NCBI RefSeq assembly: GCF_003172915.1
Contig: NZ_QGKU01000033.1
Span: 62,001 to 126,000, forward strand
DNA length: 64,000 bases
Source: Meridianimarinicoccus roseus
GTDB lineage: Bacteria; Pseudomonadota; Alphaproteobacteria; Rhodobacterales; Rhodobacteraceae
Direction: 5' to 3'
The position numbers were made by a program, and so were the translations under genes. The notes under the pieces are model-generated. The model was not told the origin of the DNA. It ran no database searches and saw only the letters and a program-made list of their open reading frames with translations. This document shows positions 1 through 8,633 of the stretch, in pieces; positions within the stretch are counted from its first letter, which is position 1, and every line of letters begins with the position of its first letter.

Positions 1-1
1 C

Positions 2-928
2 GTGCTGCGCTGCATGTCCCCTCAGGAAGTTCAGCAGATCGGCACGGCGATGTATTCGGTCCGTGGGCTGGACCACGCCACGGTGGACGCGGTACTGAAC
101 GAGTTTCTCGACAATCTCGGCGCGCAGACCACGATCGGCGTCGGCGCCAGCGCCTATGTGCGCGACGTGATGACCTCGGCGCTAGGCAGCGACAAGGCTC
201 AGTCCGTGCTCAGCCGGATCAGCCCGTCGAGCGGCGAGCGCCCGATCGAGATCCTCGACTGGATGGACGCGAATGCCGTTGCCGAACTGATCTTTGACGA
301 GCATCCCCAGATCATCTCGCTGATCGTGGCATCGCTGGAATACAATCAGGCGGCGGAAGTGCTGTCGCTGCTTCCGGCTGATCTGCAGCCCGACATCGTG
401 AATCGGATCGCGACCCTGACCACCGTGCAGCCAGAGGCGCTGCGCGAGCTGGAAAAGGTGATGCAGCAGAAATTCAAGGCGAACACGACGCTGCGCGCCT
501 CGCAGATCGGCGGCGTGAAGGCCGCTGCACGGATCATGAACTTCACCCGCCAGGGGATGGAGGAACGGATCCTCAAGGAGATCCGGAAAGACGACAAGGA
601 CCTGATGCAGGCGCTTCAGGACAACATGTTCGTGTTCGAGAACCTGGGCAAGTCCACCGACCGGGCGCTACAGACGCTGCTGCGCGAGGTGGATCAGGAA
701 CTTCTGGTGCTCGCGCTGAAGGGCACCGACGCCAAGTTGCGCGAACGGTTGCTTGGCTGCGTGTCCTCGCGGGCCGCAGCAAACATCCTCGACGAGATGG
801 AAGTGATGGGCCCGGTGCGTCTGTCCGAAGTCCGCGAGGCACAGAAGCAAATCGTCGCCATCGCGCGGCAACTGTCCGACAACGGAACCATCGTGCTTGC
901 CGGGCGCGGCGGTGAAGAAATGGTCTGA
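2..928 (+). CDS. fliG: Flagellar motor switch protein FliG (5'-truncated by window edge)
   Basis: FliG forms the part of the cytoplasmic C-ring that couples stator movement to rotor torque. The 308 residues visible include the middle-domain motif EHPQIISLI (about residue 99) and the C-terminal torque domain with FVFENLG and the charged stretch LLREVDQELLVLALKG. Family members are about 330-345 residues, so roughly 25-35 N-terminal residues (the FliF-binding part) lie upstream of the window. The in-frame GTG at position 2 is not a credible start. It leads a same-strand flagellar operon; fliH starts 8 bases after its stop. Confidence 0.95.
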   Translation: MLRCMSPQEVQQIGTAMYSVRGLDHATVDAVLNEFLDNLGAQTTIGVGASAYVRDVMTSALGSDKAQSVLSRISPSSGERPIEILDWMDANAVAELIFDEHPQIISLIVASLEYNQAAEVLSLLPADLQPDIVNRIATLTTVQPEALRELEKVMQQKFKANTTLRASQIGGVKAAARIMNFTRQGMEERILKEIRKDDKDLMQALQDNMFVFENLGKSTDRALQTLLREVDQELLVLALKGTDAKLRERLLGCVSSRAAANILDEMEVMGPVRLSEVREAQKQIVAIARQLSDNGTIVLAGRGGEEMV

Positions 929-936
929 GGGGTATC

Positions 937-1872
937 ATGGCACAACCACATGCAGGACACGACGACGCGCGGGCACTGAGCCCGGAGGACATCATGCGCC
1001 TGGTCCGCGAGGCCGGACAGTCTGGGTTTGCGCGCAGCGCCCTTGACGCGGACCGCAGGGGGGCAGCCTTCACCGCCCGCGACCCGTTGCGAAGCGAGGC
1101 TCCGGCCTGGGGGGCGGAGCGCCAGCCCCACCAGCCCGGCGCCGCCGAGGCCGCAGCACCCTTTGCGCCTGCGCGTGCCGCGGCCCCGGCTTCTGCCGCT
1201 GCCGCAGCGACAGCCGCGGCAGGTGCGCCCGACCCCGCCGCTCCGGGGGCCGCGCACGCCGCGGCGGCTTCAGCATCCCAACCTCGCCCCGCCGCCCCAA
1301 GCCAGCCGGACATCACCGCGCTGCTCGAACAGGCCCGCGCCGACGCGTTCGAACAGGGCCGCACCGAAGGGTTCGAGCAAGGCTATGCCGCCGGTGCCGA
1401 AGAAGGCCGGATGTCGGGCTGGACCGCGGGACTCGATGCCGGGCGCAAGGAGGCAGAGGAAGACCTGCGCGACGCGCGCGATACCTTCCTGCAGGCCGCA
1501 CTTGTGCTGACACGCCCGGACGCATCCGACCTCGGAATGCTGACCCCGATGCTGCTTGACGCGGTCCGCACGCTGGCGTCGGAACGTGCAGGCATGGCCA
1601 TCGCCGCGATGCCGGAGGCCTTCGTTGCGCGCATAGAGGCGCTGGCCGCGCAGGCCGTGCGCGGTCTGGAGAGCCTGACCATCCGGCTCAACCCCGAAGA
1701 CTATGCCGCGATTGCCCCTCATCTGCCACAGTCCGAACTGCTGGCCGAAAGCCGCATCCTGCGCGAGCCTGCGCTCGCGCGCGGCGATCTGGTGCTGCGC
1801 GCCGGCGGGGTTGAACTGCGCGACGTTCTGGGCGTGCGGCCTGCGCGCACCGGCAGCGAGGCCGCCGCATGA
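937..1872 (+). CDS. fliH: Flagellar assembly protein FliH (export ATPase regulator)
   Basis: FliH binds and restrains the export ATPase FliI and links it to the export gate. The protein (311 residues) has a short N-terminal part and an Ala/Pro-rich low-complexity linker (about residues 45-125). After this comes a run of Gly-x3-Gly type repeats (EQGRTEGFEQG, AGAEEGRMSG, about residues 140-170), which is the hallmark of FliH. The C-terminal half has the mixed fold that contacts FliI. It sits directly before fliI with a 4-base ATGA overlap. Sequence identity in this family is low, so the call rests on the glycine repeats and the position. Confidence 0.85.
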   Translation: MAQPHAGHDDARALSPEDIMRLVREAGQSGFARSALDADRRGAAFTARDPLRSEAPAWGAERQPHQPGAAEAAAPFAPARAAAPASAAAAATAAAGAPDPAAPGAAHAAAASASQPRPAAPSQPDITALLEQARADAFEQGRTEGFEQGYAAGAEEGRMSGWTAGLDAGRKEAEEDLRDARDTFLQAALVLTRPDASDLGMLTPMLLDAVRTLASERAGMAIAAMPEAFVARIEALAAQAVRGLESLTIRLNPEDYAAIAPHLPQSELLAESRILREPALARGDLVLRAGGVELRDVLGVRPARTGSEAAA

Positions 1873-3200
1873 GCGCGCTGGCCCGCCTGCTCGGCGACGA
1901 GTTGCGCACCGCTGCAGCCGCCCCGCTTGCGGACTGGAGCGGTCAGGTGCTGCGCTATGACGGGCTGATCGTGGAATGTGCGGGCTTTCCAGCCGCCCCC
2001 GGCAGCCGTTGCCGGGTCGAAACGCTGGACGGCGCGGGCGTGACCGGCGAGATCGTCGGGTTCGCCGATGGCCGCAACATGCTGTTCCTCGACCGGCCCG
2101 GCGCGCGGATCGTGGCCGGAGCGCGTGTGACGCTGCTGGACGACGGATCGCAGGCCGCGGTGGGCCCCGGTCTTCTGGGCCGCGTTCTCGACGCAGACGG
2201 TGCGCCGCTGGATGGCGGCGCCGCGCCCGACACACCCGATACCTGGCCGCTGGCCGGCCGCGAGATGAACCCGCTGATCCGCACGCCGGTGGACACCGCC
2301 CTCGATGTCGGCGTACGCGCGATCAACGCCGCGCTGACGGTCGGTCGCGGGCAGCGCGTGGGCATCATCGCAGGCTCCGGCGTGGGCAAGTCCGTGCTGA
2401 TCGAGATGATGACCAAAAGCACCACGGCCGACGTGATCGTTGTTGGGCTGATCGGCGAACGGGCCCGCGAGGTGGGAGCCTTCGTATCCAAGGTGATGAC
2501 CGGCGAGGCCGCCGCCCGAGTCTGCATCGTCGCGGTGCCGGCCGACCGCTCTCCGTTGCTGCGGCTGCGCGGCGCGCAGCGCGCTACCGCCATCGCCGAA
2601 TACTTCCGCGCCGAAGGCAAACAGGTTCTGCTGATCATGGACAGCCTCACCCGCGTCGCCCACGCCAAGCGCGAAGTCGGTCTGGCCCTTGGCGAGCAGC
2701 CAACCGCCAAGGGCTACCCTCCCTCCGTGGTGTCGATGATACCGCAGCTTCTGGAACGGGCGGGCCCCGGTCTGCCGGGCGAAGGTGCGATCACCGCGTT
2801 CTACACGATCCTGGCCGACGGGGACGACACCAACGACCCGGTGGTGGACGGCGCGCGCGCGATCCTCGACGGGCATCTCGTGCTGTCCCGCAAGCAGGCA
2901 CAGATGGGCATGTACCCGGCCATCGACATCCCGCAATCGGTCAGCCGCGTGATGAACGACGTGGTCGATCCCGAGCACCGCGCCGCCGCCCGCAAGCTGC
3001 GGGCGATGGTCGCCGACTACATGGAAAACCGCGACCTGATGCTGATGGGCGGCTACAGCGAAGGGCAGGATGCCGCGCTCGACACCGCCATCGCGCATTG
3101 GCCCGCGATTACCCGCCTGCTGCGCCAGAACGAGGAAGAGAAGGCCGACTTCGACGCCAGCCGGGCACAGCTTCTCGCCGTCACGGCGGACGTGGCATGA
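1869..3200 (+). CDS. fliI: Flagellum-specific ATP synthase FliI
   Basis: FliI is the hexameric ATPase that unfolds and feeds substrates to the flagellar type III export gate. The 443-residue protein has the F1-ATPase beta-like core: a P-loop GSGVGKS near residue 170, the ERAREVGAF segment, and the family-typical LGEQPTAKGYPPSV and GEGAITAFYTIL blocks. Length is normal. The ATG overlaps the fliH stop and its stop overlaps the next start (ATGA), so translation of fliH-fliI-fliJ is probably coupled. Confidence 0.97.
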   Translation: MSALARLLGDELRTAAAAPLADWSGQVLRYDGLIVECAGFPAAPGSRCRVETLDGAGVTGEIVGFADGRNMLFLDRPGARIVAGARVTLLDDGSQAAVGPGLLGRVLDADGAPLDGGAAPDTPDTWPLAGREMNPLIRTPVDTALDVGVRAINAALTVGRGQRVGIIAGSGVGKSVLIEMMTKSTTADVIVVGLIGERAREVGAFVSKVMTGEAAARVCIVAVPADRSPLLRLRGAQRATAIAEYFRAEGKQVLLIMDSLTRVAHAKREVGLALGEQPTAKGYPPSVVSMIPQLLERAGPGLPGEGAITAFYTILADGDDTNDPVVDGARAILDGHLVLSRKQAQMGMYPAIDIPQSVSRVMNDVVDPEHRAAARKLRAMVADYMENRDLMLMGGYSEGQDAALDTAIAHWPAITRLLRQNEEEKADFDASRAQLLAVTADVA

Positions 3201-3619
3201 GCCGCCGGGAACGCCTGTTCGCGCTCATGGCGCGACGCCAGAAGATCGAACTGGGCCAGAAGGCGGCCACCGCGCAGCGCGCTGCGATGCGCGCCGCCGA
3301 CGCGGACCGGCAGGCCGAGCAGTTGGGCAATCTTCTGGCCGAGAAGAGCGGGACACTGGCCCGGTCCGCCACCAAGGCCGACATGCTGGCCGCGCACTGG
3401 ATGGGCGTGGAACTGGCCGCCCACCTGGAGATCACGCGCAACAACGCGGCGCATCTGGAGCAGGACCTGATCCGCGCCCGGGCGGAGTTGGCGCAGGCCG
3501 AGCATCGCAGCGGGCTGTATCACGACCGTGCCGCCGAAGCCCGGCGCGAGGCCCGCGAGGCTGCCGAGGCACGACGCGAGGCCGCCCGCCCCGCCCGCCG
3601 CGGACCGGCCTCCGCATGA
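3197..3619 (+). CDS. fliJ: FliJ-like flagellar export chaperone
   Basis: The 140-residue product starts MSRRERLFALMARRQ at an ATG overlapping the fliI stop. It is almost entirely charged alpha-helix (Ala, Arg, Glu and Gln rich), consistent with the antiparallel coiled coil of FliJ, the central stalk of the FliI ring. There is no membrane segment or signal peptide. The call rests on position directly after fliI, size (FliJ is usually about 140-150 residues) and coiled-coil character. Sequence conservation in FliJ is too weak for a motif call. Confidence 0.7.
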   Translation: MSRRERLFALMARRQKIELGQKAATAQRAAMRAADADRQAEQLGNLLAEKSGTLARSATKADMLAAHWMGVELAAHLEITRNNAAHLEQDLIRARAELAQAEHRSGLYHDRAAEARREAREAAEARREAARPARRGPASA

Positions 3620-3738
3620 GCCGCGCAGCCCCCGCCCAGGGACGCTTGGCACTGCTCTTGCAAGCCAGCCCCAGATCCGTTCGGCGCCGCAGCGCGGCGC
3701 GGAAGACAGCCACGGAGGCGACGACAACAGATGACTGA
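3616..3738 (+). CDS. Possible small protein between fliJ and fliK
   Basis: This is a 40-codon ORF whose ATG overlaps the fliJ stop (ATGA) and whose last codons overlap the fliK start at 3731. The predicted product is basic, with an Arg-rich middle and a Thr/Asp tail, and shows no known domain. The tight overlap on both sides suggests translational coupling. It could instead be a fortuitous ORF in a short spacer of high-GC DNA, since no ribosome binding site separate from the fliJ end is evident. Confidence 0.3.
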   Translation: MSRAAPAQGRLALLLQASPRSVRRRSAARKTATEATTTDD

Positions 3739-5347
3739 GATCGCATCGATCAGCCTGCGCCGCGACACGCTGCAAGGCGGCAGCCTGTCCCGCGCGCCGT
3801 CCGGCAAGGACGGCGGGGCCTTCCGCGACATGTTCGACCGGATGAACGCACCGCGCGACGACACGGGCGCCGACCGGCGGGATCGCGATGCAGCTGGTGC
3901 CGCCGACCGGCCCGGCAGCCGCGGCGCGGACCGTCCCGACACACGCGATGACCGGCGGGCAGATGCGCGGACCGACGCGCGCGACGACCGGCAGCCGGAC
4001 GATGCGGACGCGCGGGACCGGGCGGGCGATGCAGCCGGACCGGATGGTCAACGCGCGCAGGAACGAAACGAGGCCGATCCGGAGCGCGCCGAAGGGCCGG
4101 GCAACAACCCTCCGGCGACCGATGGCAAATCGGCGTCACAGGCCGCGCCCGAAACCGCCGCGCTGACCGGTGTCGTCACGGTCGCGGCATCCGATACGGC
4201 ACGGGCCACCCCAGCGCCCAGCGGCGACGGGGCGACACGGGCGATCCCGGGTTCGACCACGGGCGCGCCGACCGCCGCAGAAGCATTGGCCGCCGCAGCC
4301 ACACGAAGCACCCCCGAGACAGGCGCGACGGCACAACCGGCACCGGCGGCAAGTCCCGAACAGGCCGAAGCCGAAGCGGCGGCCCGCTTGGCGGCACCGC
4401 AACCGGCGGGCGACCTGTTGGCGAAGCGCGCTGCCGCACAGGACAAGAGCCGCACGGCGCTCCCTGCGCAAGCTATCGCAGGCGGGCAGACCGGCGGGCA
4501 GACAGCAAATGCGGCGACGGCAAGCGGCACGGTCATCTCCGGGATCGCGCAACCGCAGACGGCACCGCAGCAGGCCAGCCAGGACATCGGCGCACAGAAC
4601 CCCGCGCAGGCTATCGCGACCACCGACACGGCCACCGGCACCGCGGGCGGGACTGACATGCCCGGCATCGCCGACATGCTGGCCGAGGCGATGACCCGCG
4701 AGGCCGCGGCCGCCACCCCGAAGCCAGATGCCGCCGCCCTGCGCCAGCGCGCGGAGACGGCCTCCCTTCCCGGCACTGAAGCTGCACAGGCAGCGCAGGG
4801 CGCGCCCGGCGGCATGGCCCCGGCCGCCCTTCCCGGCAGCGCCGAAAACGCCGCGGCACTGTCGGCGGCGCAGGGCCGTGGCGGCACGCCCGTCGGCATT
4901 GCCGGCGAAACCGCCACCGCTGCGGCACGCCCGCTGCCCACCGCACACGTGCTGTCGACCGAGTCCGCCGAATGGATGACATCGCTTGTCGACCGGATCG
5001 CACGGTCCAGTGCGGACGGAATGGACGAGATCGAGATGACGCTCACCCCGCGCAACCTTGGCAACCTGTCGGTGCGTATCGACATGCGTGACGGCGCCGC
5101 GATGGTTTCGATCGTCACGGAAACGGCCGATGCCGCGCGGCTGTTCAACGACCAGCAGGACAAGCTGGCCAGCCTGATGTCCGAAGCGGGTCTGAACCTC
5201 GGTCAGCACCGTGCCGACACAGGCGGCGAGAGCGCGCAGGGCTGGCGGGGCGATGCCCCGGCCGGACCTACCGGCAGCGCGCAGACCAACGACGCACCCG
5301 CAACCGCCCCGGCCTCTCCCCGCGGGCTTGTCGATCTCCTGGCATGA
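3731..5347 (+). CDS. fliK: Flagellar hook-length control protein FliK
   Basis: FliK measures hook length and switches export specificity through FlhB. The 538-residue protein is very rich in Ala, Thr, Pro, Gln and Asp for about 400 residues, the extended ruler region. It ends in the conserved C-terminal Flg_hook domain: EIEMTLTPRNLGNLSVRI (about residues 435-452), followed by an acidic helix and the FNDQQDKLASLM segment. Only the C-terminal domain is conserved in this family, and it is clear here. It lies between the fliJ region and fliL. Confidence 0.85.
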   Translation: MTEIASISLRRDTLQGGSLSRAPSGKDGGAFRDMFDRMNAPRDDTGADRRDRDAAGAADRPGSRGADRPDTRDDRRADARTDARDDRQPDDADARDRAGDAAGPDGQRAQERNEADPERAEGPGNNPPATDGKSASQAAPETAALTGVVTVAASDTARATPAPSGDGATRAIPGSTTGAPTAAEALAAAATRSTPETGATAQPAPAASPEQAEAEAAARLAAPQPAGDLLAKRAAAQDKSRTALPAQAIAGGQTGGQTANAATASGTVISGIAQPQTAPQQASQDIGAQNPAQAIATTDTATGTAGGTDMPGIADMLAEAMTREAAAATPKPDAAALRQRAETASLPGTEAAQAAQGAPGGMAPAALPGSAENAAALSAAQGRGGTPVGIAGETATAAARPLPTAHVLSTESAEWMTSLVDRIARSSADGMDEIEMTLTPRNLGNLSVRIDMRDGAAMVSIVTETADAARLFNDQQDKLASLMSEAGLNLGQHRADTGGESAQGWRGDAPAGPTGSAQTNDAPATAPASPRGLVDLLA

Positions 5348-5359
5348 GGACCGTGACCC

Positions 5360-5923
5360 TTGGCTGACGCAACCGCAGACACCCCGCCGAAACGCAAGGG
5401 CGGCCTTGTCCGGATCATCCTGATGGTGCTTGGCGCCGCGCTGCTGCTCGGCGGCGGCTTTGGCGGCGGCTATTTCTATTCACGCCAGACCGTGTCGCCC
5501 GCCGACGAGGTACAGCGCCTGCTGGACGAACGCGACGCGGCCGAAGCCGAAGAAAGCGGACCGCAGATGGAAAAGGTCGCCAAGGAAATGCCGGCGCAGG
5601 CCGCGTTCCTGACCCAGTACTACGAATTTCCCGAACCGCTGACCACGAACCTCAAGGGGTCGCGCCGGTTCCTGCAGATCGGCGTGGGCGTGTCCACGCA
5701 ATACGACGAGACGGTAATCCGCAACGTGGAAACCCATACGCTTGCACTGCGTTCCGACATGCTGGCCGTTATCAGCGGTTTCGGCGAACCTGATATCGAG
5801 GGAAAGGCCGGGCGCGACGCGCTGGCCGACGCGCTGCGCGACGCGATCAACGTTCGCCTGGAGAAGCTGGAAGGCTTCGGCGGCGTCGAGGGCGTCTTCT
5901 TCTCGACCTTCGTTCTGCAATAG
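5360..5923 (+). CDS. fliL: Flagellar basal body-associated protein FliL
   Basis: FliL is a single-pass inner-membrane protein that forms a ring around stators. The 187-residue product has a basic N-terminus, one membrane segment with many glycines (about residues 14-38) and a periplasmic stomatin-like domain ending VEGVFFSTFVLQ. The start is taken as TTG at 5360, preceded by a GAGG about 10 bases upstream. No ATG or GTG in frame gives a full membrane segment. It follows fliK by 12 bases and precedes fliM by 11 bases. Confidence 0.9.
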   Translation: MADATADTPPKRKGGLVRIILMVLGAALLLGGGFGGGYFYSRQTVSPADEVQRLLDERDAAEAEESGPQMEKVAKEMPAQAAFLTQYYEFPEPLTTNLKGSRRFLQIGVGVSTQYDETVIRNVETHTLALRSDMLAVISGFGEPDIEGKAGRDALADALRDAINVRLEKLEGFGGVEGVFFSTFVLQ

Positions 5924-5934
5924 GGGCCCGCGCC

Positions 5935-6897
5935 ATGGCGACGCCACACAAGCTTTCGTCGAACGAAGTCGCCGCACTGGTCGGCGGACTGATGGACATG
6001 GACAAGGACGTCGGCGGAGGTTCCGACGGCGCCCGGCCCTACAAGCTGGGCAAGAACGACATGTCGATCATGGGCGACCTGCACGCCCTGCGGATGATCA
6101 ACGAACGGTTCTGCCGCATCGCGCGGTCGGTGTTCCTGCCGATGATCCGGGTGGCGCCGCGGATTTCCGCCTTCCCGCCCGAGATCAAGAAATTCTCCGA
6201 CTACAGCGACGAGCTTGAGAATTTTGTCAGCTTGACGATCAGCCGCATGTCGGGCCTGCGGGGCAGCCAGCTTCTGATGGTTCCGCCCGCCTTCGTGTCG
6301 CTGCTGACCGAAGCGTATTACGGCGGGGCCGTGCGCTACGTGCCGAACCGGCGCAACGAGTTCACAGCCACCGAACAGCGGGTGATCGAACTCGTGACCA
6401 ACGGTTTGAACCGGGCGCTGGAAATGGCCTGGCGCGATCTGATGCCGTTGCAGTTCGAATTGCTGAACCGGGAAGAGAACCTGCAATTCGCCAGCTTCGT
6501 GGAAAGCGGCGAGATGATCGTGAACTGTTCCTTCATGGTGCAGTTGCCCGACACCGACCCGGCACAGTTCGACGTGATCTACCCGCTGCAAGCCTTTCGC
6601 CCCATCGCGGCGCAGTTGCGCTCGCGGATGCAGTCCGAACTGGTGGACGAAGACGCAAGCTGGCGCGCCCGGCTGGTCGAGGCGATCATGAACGTCCCGC
6701 TGACAATGTCCGCGCGCTTGGCCGAACCCGAGGTCGCGCTCGGGCACCTGATCGGCGCCACGCGTGGGTCGGTCATCCCGGTGAACCTGTCGCCCGATCC
6801 CAAGGTACTGATCGAGGAACAGCCCTTCTTCGACGTGGAGGTCGGCGAACGCGGCGGCCGCGCCGCCGTCAGCATGGGCGCGCGCTACACGCTCTGA
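5935..6897 (+). CDS. fliM: Flagellar motor switch protein FliM
   Basis: FliM is the C-ring protein that binds phospho-CheY. The 320-residue sequence has the N-terminal binding helix LSSNEVAALVGGL (a variant of the usual LSQxEIDALL). It continues with the CheC-like middle domain, including the GGAVRYVPNRRNEFTATEQRVI block near residues 128-146, and a SpoA-like C-terminal domain. Length and order are normal. Its start is an ATG 11 bases after fliL. Confidence 0.95.
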   Translation: MATPHKLSSNEVAALVGGLMDMDKDVGGGSDGARPYKLGKNDMSIMGDLHALRMINERFCRIARSVFLPMIRVAPRISAFPPEIKKFSDYSDELENFVSLTISRMSGLRGSQLLMVPPAFVSLLTEAYYGGAVRYVPNRRNEFTATEQRVIELVTNGLNRALEMAWRDLMPLQFELLNREENLQFASFVESGEMIVNCSFMVQLPDTDPAQFDVIYPLQAFRPIAAQLRSRMQSELVDEDASWRARLVEAIMNVPLTMSARLAEPEVALGHLIGATRGSVIPVNLSPDPKVLIEEQPFFDVEVGERGGRAAVSMGARYTL

Positions 6898-6955
6898 ACC
6901 GCCAACCCCCGGAACCGCACCCGACCTGCCCGCCGCAGCAACAAAGGACCAGACC

Positions 6956-7267
6956 ATGACCGACACATCCGACACGACGACCATGCCATCGGAACATGGC
7001 ACCACCGATGTTTCAGGCCTGCGCGCGCTCGAGAACATCAAGGTCCGAATGACCGTCGAGGTCGGCCGGACCGAGATCACGATCCGCGAACTGCTGCGCC
7101 TGAACGAGGGATCGGTGGTGGAGCTTGACCGCCTGGCAGGCGACCCGCTGGATATCCTCGTGAACGGCACGCCGATCGCCAAGGGCGAGGTGGTGATCGT
7201 CGGCGAACGCTTCGGTATCCGCTTTGGCGACATCGTCGATCCCAAGGAACGTGCGCTGTCTGTGTGA
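6956..7267 (+). CDS. fliN: Flagellar motor switch protein FliN
   Basis: This is a 103-residue SpoA-domain protein. The signature ITIRELLRLNEGSVVELD is followed by GDPLDILVNGTPIAKGEVV and FGIRFGDIV, which is diagnostic of FliN. It forms the base of the C-ring with FliM and helps dock the export ATPase complex. The start has a good ribosome binding site (AAAGGA, 9 bases upstream). A 58-base spacer separates it from fliM. Confidence 0.95.
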   Translation: MTDTSDTTTMPSEHGTTDVSGLRALENIKVRMTVEVGRTEITIRELLRLNEGSVVELDRLAGDPLDILVNGTPIAKGEVVIVGERFGIRFGDIVDPKERALSV

Positions 7268-7321
7268 AGGTGGCACGGAACATGCACTCATGGCGCGAGA
7301 CCCCGGACCGGAGCGCGCCAA

Positions 7322-7609
7322 GTGGACATCCTTCGCCCTGAACAGATCATAACCGTCGCGGCCTTCCTTGGGCTGCTGCTGCTGGCCGCCGCGCTGCTGC
7401 GCACCAAGGGCGGCGCGCTGAAAAGCCGCCTGACCGCGGGGCGGCGCATGGACGTGACCGAGGTCGCCTCGCTGGGACCGTCTGACCGCGCGGTATTGCT
7501 CCGCATCGATGGGCGGGAGTTCCTTGTGCTGACCTCGAAGCGGGGCACGCCGCAGGCGCTGCCGCTGGGCGACATGCCCGCCCCGCGCGGCCCGGAGGCC
7601 ACCGCATGA
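7322..7609 (+). CDS. fliO: FliO-like flagellar biosynthesis protein
   Basis: The 95-residue product starts at GTG 7322. It has one N-terminal membrane segment (about residues 10-26), then a small soluble domain with the pattern LGPSDRAVLLRIDGREFLVLTS, as in FliO. FliO is an assembly scaffold for FliP. Position between fliN and fliP and the overlap of its stop with the fliP start support the call. FliO is one of the least conserved export proteins, so identity is inferred mainly from topology and context. Confidence 0.75.
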   Translation: MDILRPEQIITVAAFLGLLLLAAALLRTKGGALKSRLTAGRRMDVTEVASLGPSDRAVLLRIDGREFLVLTSKRGTPQALPLGDMPAPRGPEATA

Positions 7610-8358
7610 GCCGCGCAGCCTTTCCCGCCGCACTGGTCTGCCTTGCCGCCGCGCTGTGCCTGCCTGGTGATGCGCTGGCCCAGGGGATGCCGGCCTTCCA
7701 GCTGACGCAGAACGACGGCGAGACGACCTACAGCCTTTCGCTGCAGATCCTCGCGCTCATGACCGGCCTGACTGTGCTGCCCTCGCTCGTGCTGGGGGCC
7801 AGCGCCTTCACCCGGATCATCATCGTGCTGTCGATCCTGCGCCAGGCGCTCGGCACACAGCAGACCCCGCCCAACCAGGTGCTGATCGCCATCGCGTTGT
7901 TTCTCAGCTTCTTCGTGATGCAGCCGGTCCTGACCGAAGTCTACGAGACCTCGGCCGGTCCCTACCTCGACGGAGCGCTGCCCGCCGACGAGGCCCTGTC
8001 GCGCGGCCGCGAGGTGATGTCGACCTTCCTGTTGCAGAACACCCGTCAGAACGACCTTCTGATGTTCGCGGACCTTGCGGGTGACGCGCCCTATGCCGAG
8101 GGCGAACCGGTGCCGCTGTCGGTGCTGCTGCCCGCCTTCATGACGTCGGAACTGAAGACTGCGTTCCAGATCGGGTTCCTGCTGTTCCTGCCGTTTCTTG
8201 TGATCGACATGGTGATCGCGTCGATCCTGATGGCTCTGGGGATGATGATGCTGTCGCCGATGCTTGTCTCGCTGCCGTTCAAGCTGCTGCTGTTCGTGCT
8301 GGTCGATGGCTGGGCCCTGACAATGGGGTCCCTTGCCAGCAGTTTCCTCGGGGGATGA
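7606..8358 (+). CDS. fliP: Flagellar export gate protein FliP
   Basis: FliP is the core pentamer of the FliPQR export gate. The 250-residue protein begins with a signal peptide ending near ALAQG. Its family blocks are clear: FTRIIIVLSILRQALGTQQTPPNQ (residues about 66-89), FMTSELKTAFQIGFLLFLPF, and the last helix SPMLVSLPFKLLLFVLVDGW. The ATG overlaps the fliO stop, and fliQ follows at once. Confidence 0.97.
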   Translation: MSRAAFPAALVCLAAALCLPGDALAQGMPAFQLTQNDGETTYSLSLQILALMTGLTVLPSLVLGASAFTRIIIVLSILRQALGTQQTPPNQVLIAIALFLSFFVMQPVLTEVYETSAGPYLDGALPADEALSRGREVMSTFLLQNTRQNDLLMFADLAGDAPYAEGEPVPLSVLLPAFMTSELKTAFQIGFLLFLPFLVIDMVIASILMALGMMMLSPMLVSLPFKLLLFVLVDGWALTMGSLASSFLGG

Positions 8359-8362
8359 GGCG

Positions 8363-8629
8363 ATGGATTTCGACGCGAATATCGAACACCTGCAACTGGC
8401 CTACTGGAACATCCTGCTGACCGCAGGTCCGGTGCTGGGCATCGCGCTGGTGGTGGGCCTTGCGGTCGGCGTGCTTCAGGCCGCGACCTCGATCAACGAA
8501 GCGACCCTGAGCTTCGTGCCCAAGCTGGCGATCGTGCTTTTGACGATGGCCGTGTTCTCGGGCTTCATGCTGACCACGATGAGCGACTATTTCGCCTTCG
8601 TGTTCGAAACCATCGCGACGCTGCGCTGA
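8363..8629 (+). CDS. fliQ: Flagellar export gate protein FliQ
   Basis: FliQ is an 88-residue protein with two membrane helices and the typical loop AATSINEATLSFVPKL. The ATG at 8363 (4 bases after the fliP stop) gives the standard family length. An upstream in-frame start at 8333 would add ten residues inside fliP and is unlikely. With FliP and FliR it forms the helical export pore. Confidence 0.95.
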   Translation: MDFDANIEHLQLAYWNILLTAGPVLGIALVVGLAVGVLQAATSINEATLSFVPKLAIVLLTMAVFSGFMLTTMSDYFAFVFETIATLR

Positions 8630-8633
8630 GCCG

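Noticed and set aside
1090-1310. Low-complexity Ala/Pro stretch as a repeat array
   Set aside because: It is the linker of FliH, with no unit of fixed length; similar composition occurs in FliK.
1719-3098. 459-codon minus-strand ORF across fliI
   Set aside because: Antisense shadow of fliI in high-GC DNA; no ribosome site and no recognisable domain, while fliI is unmistakable.
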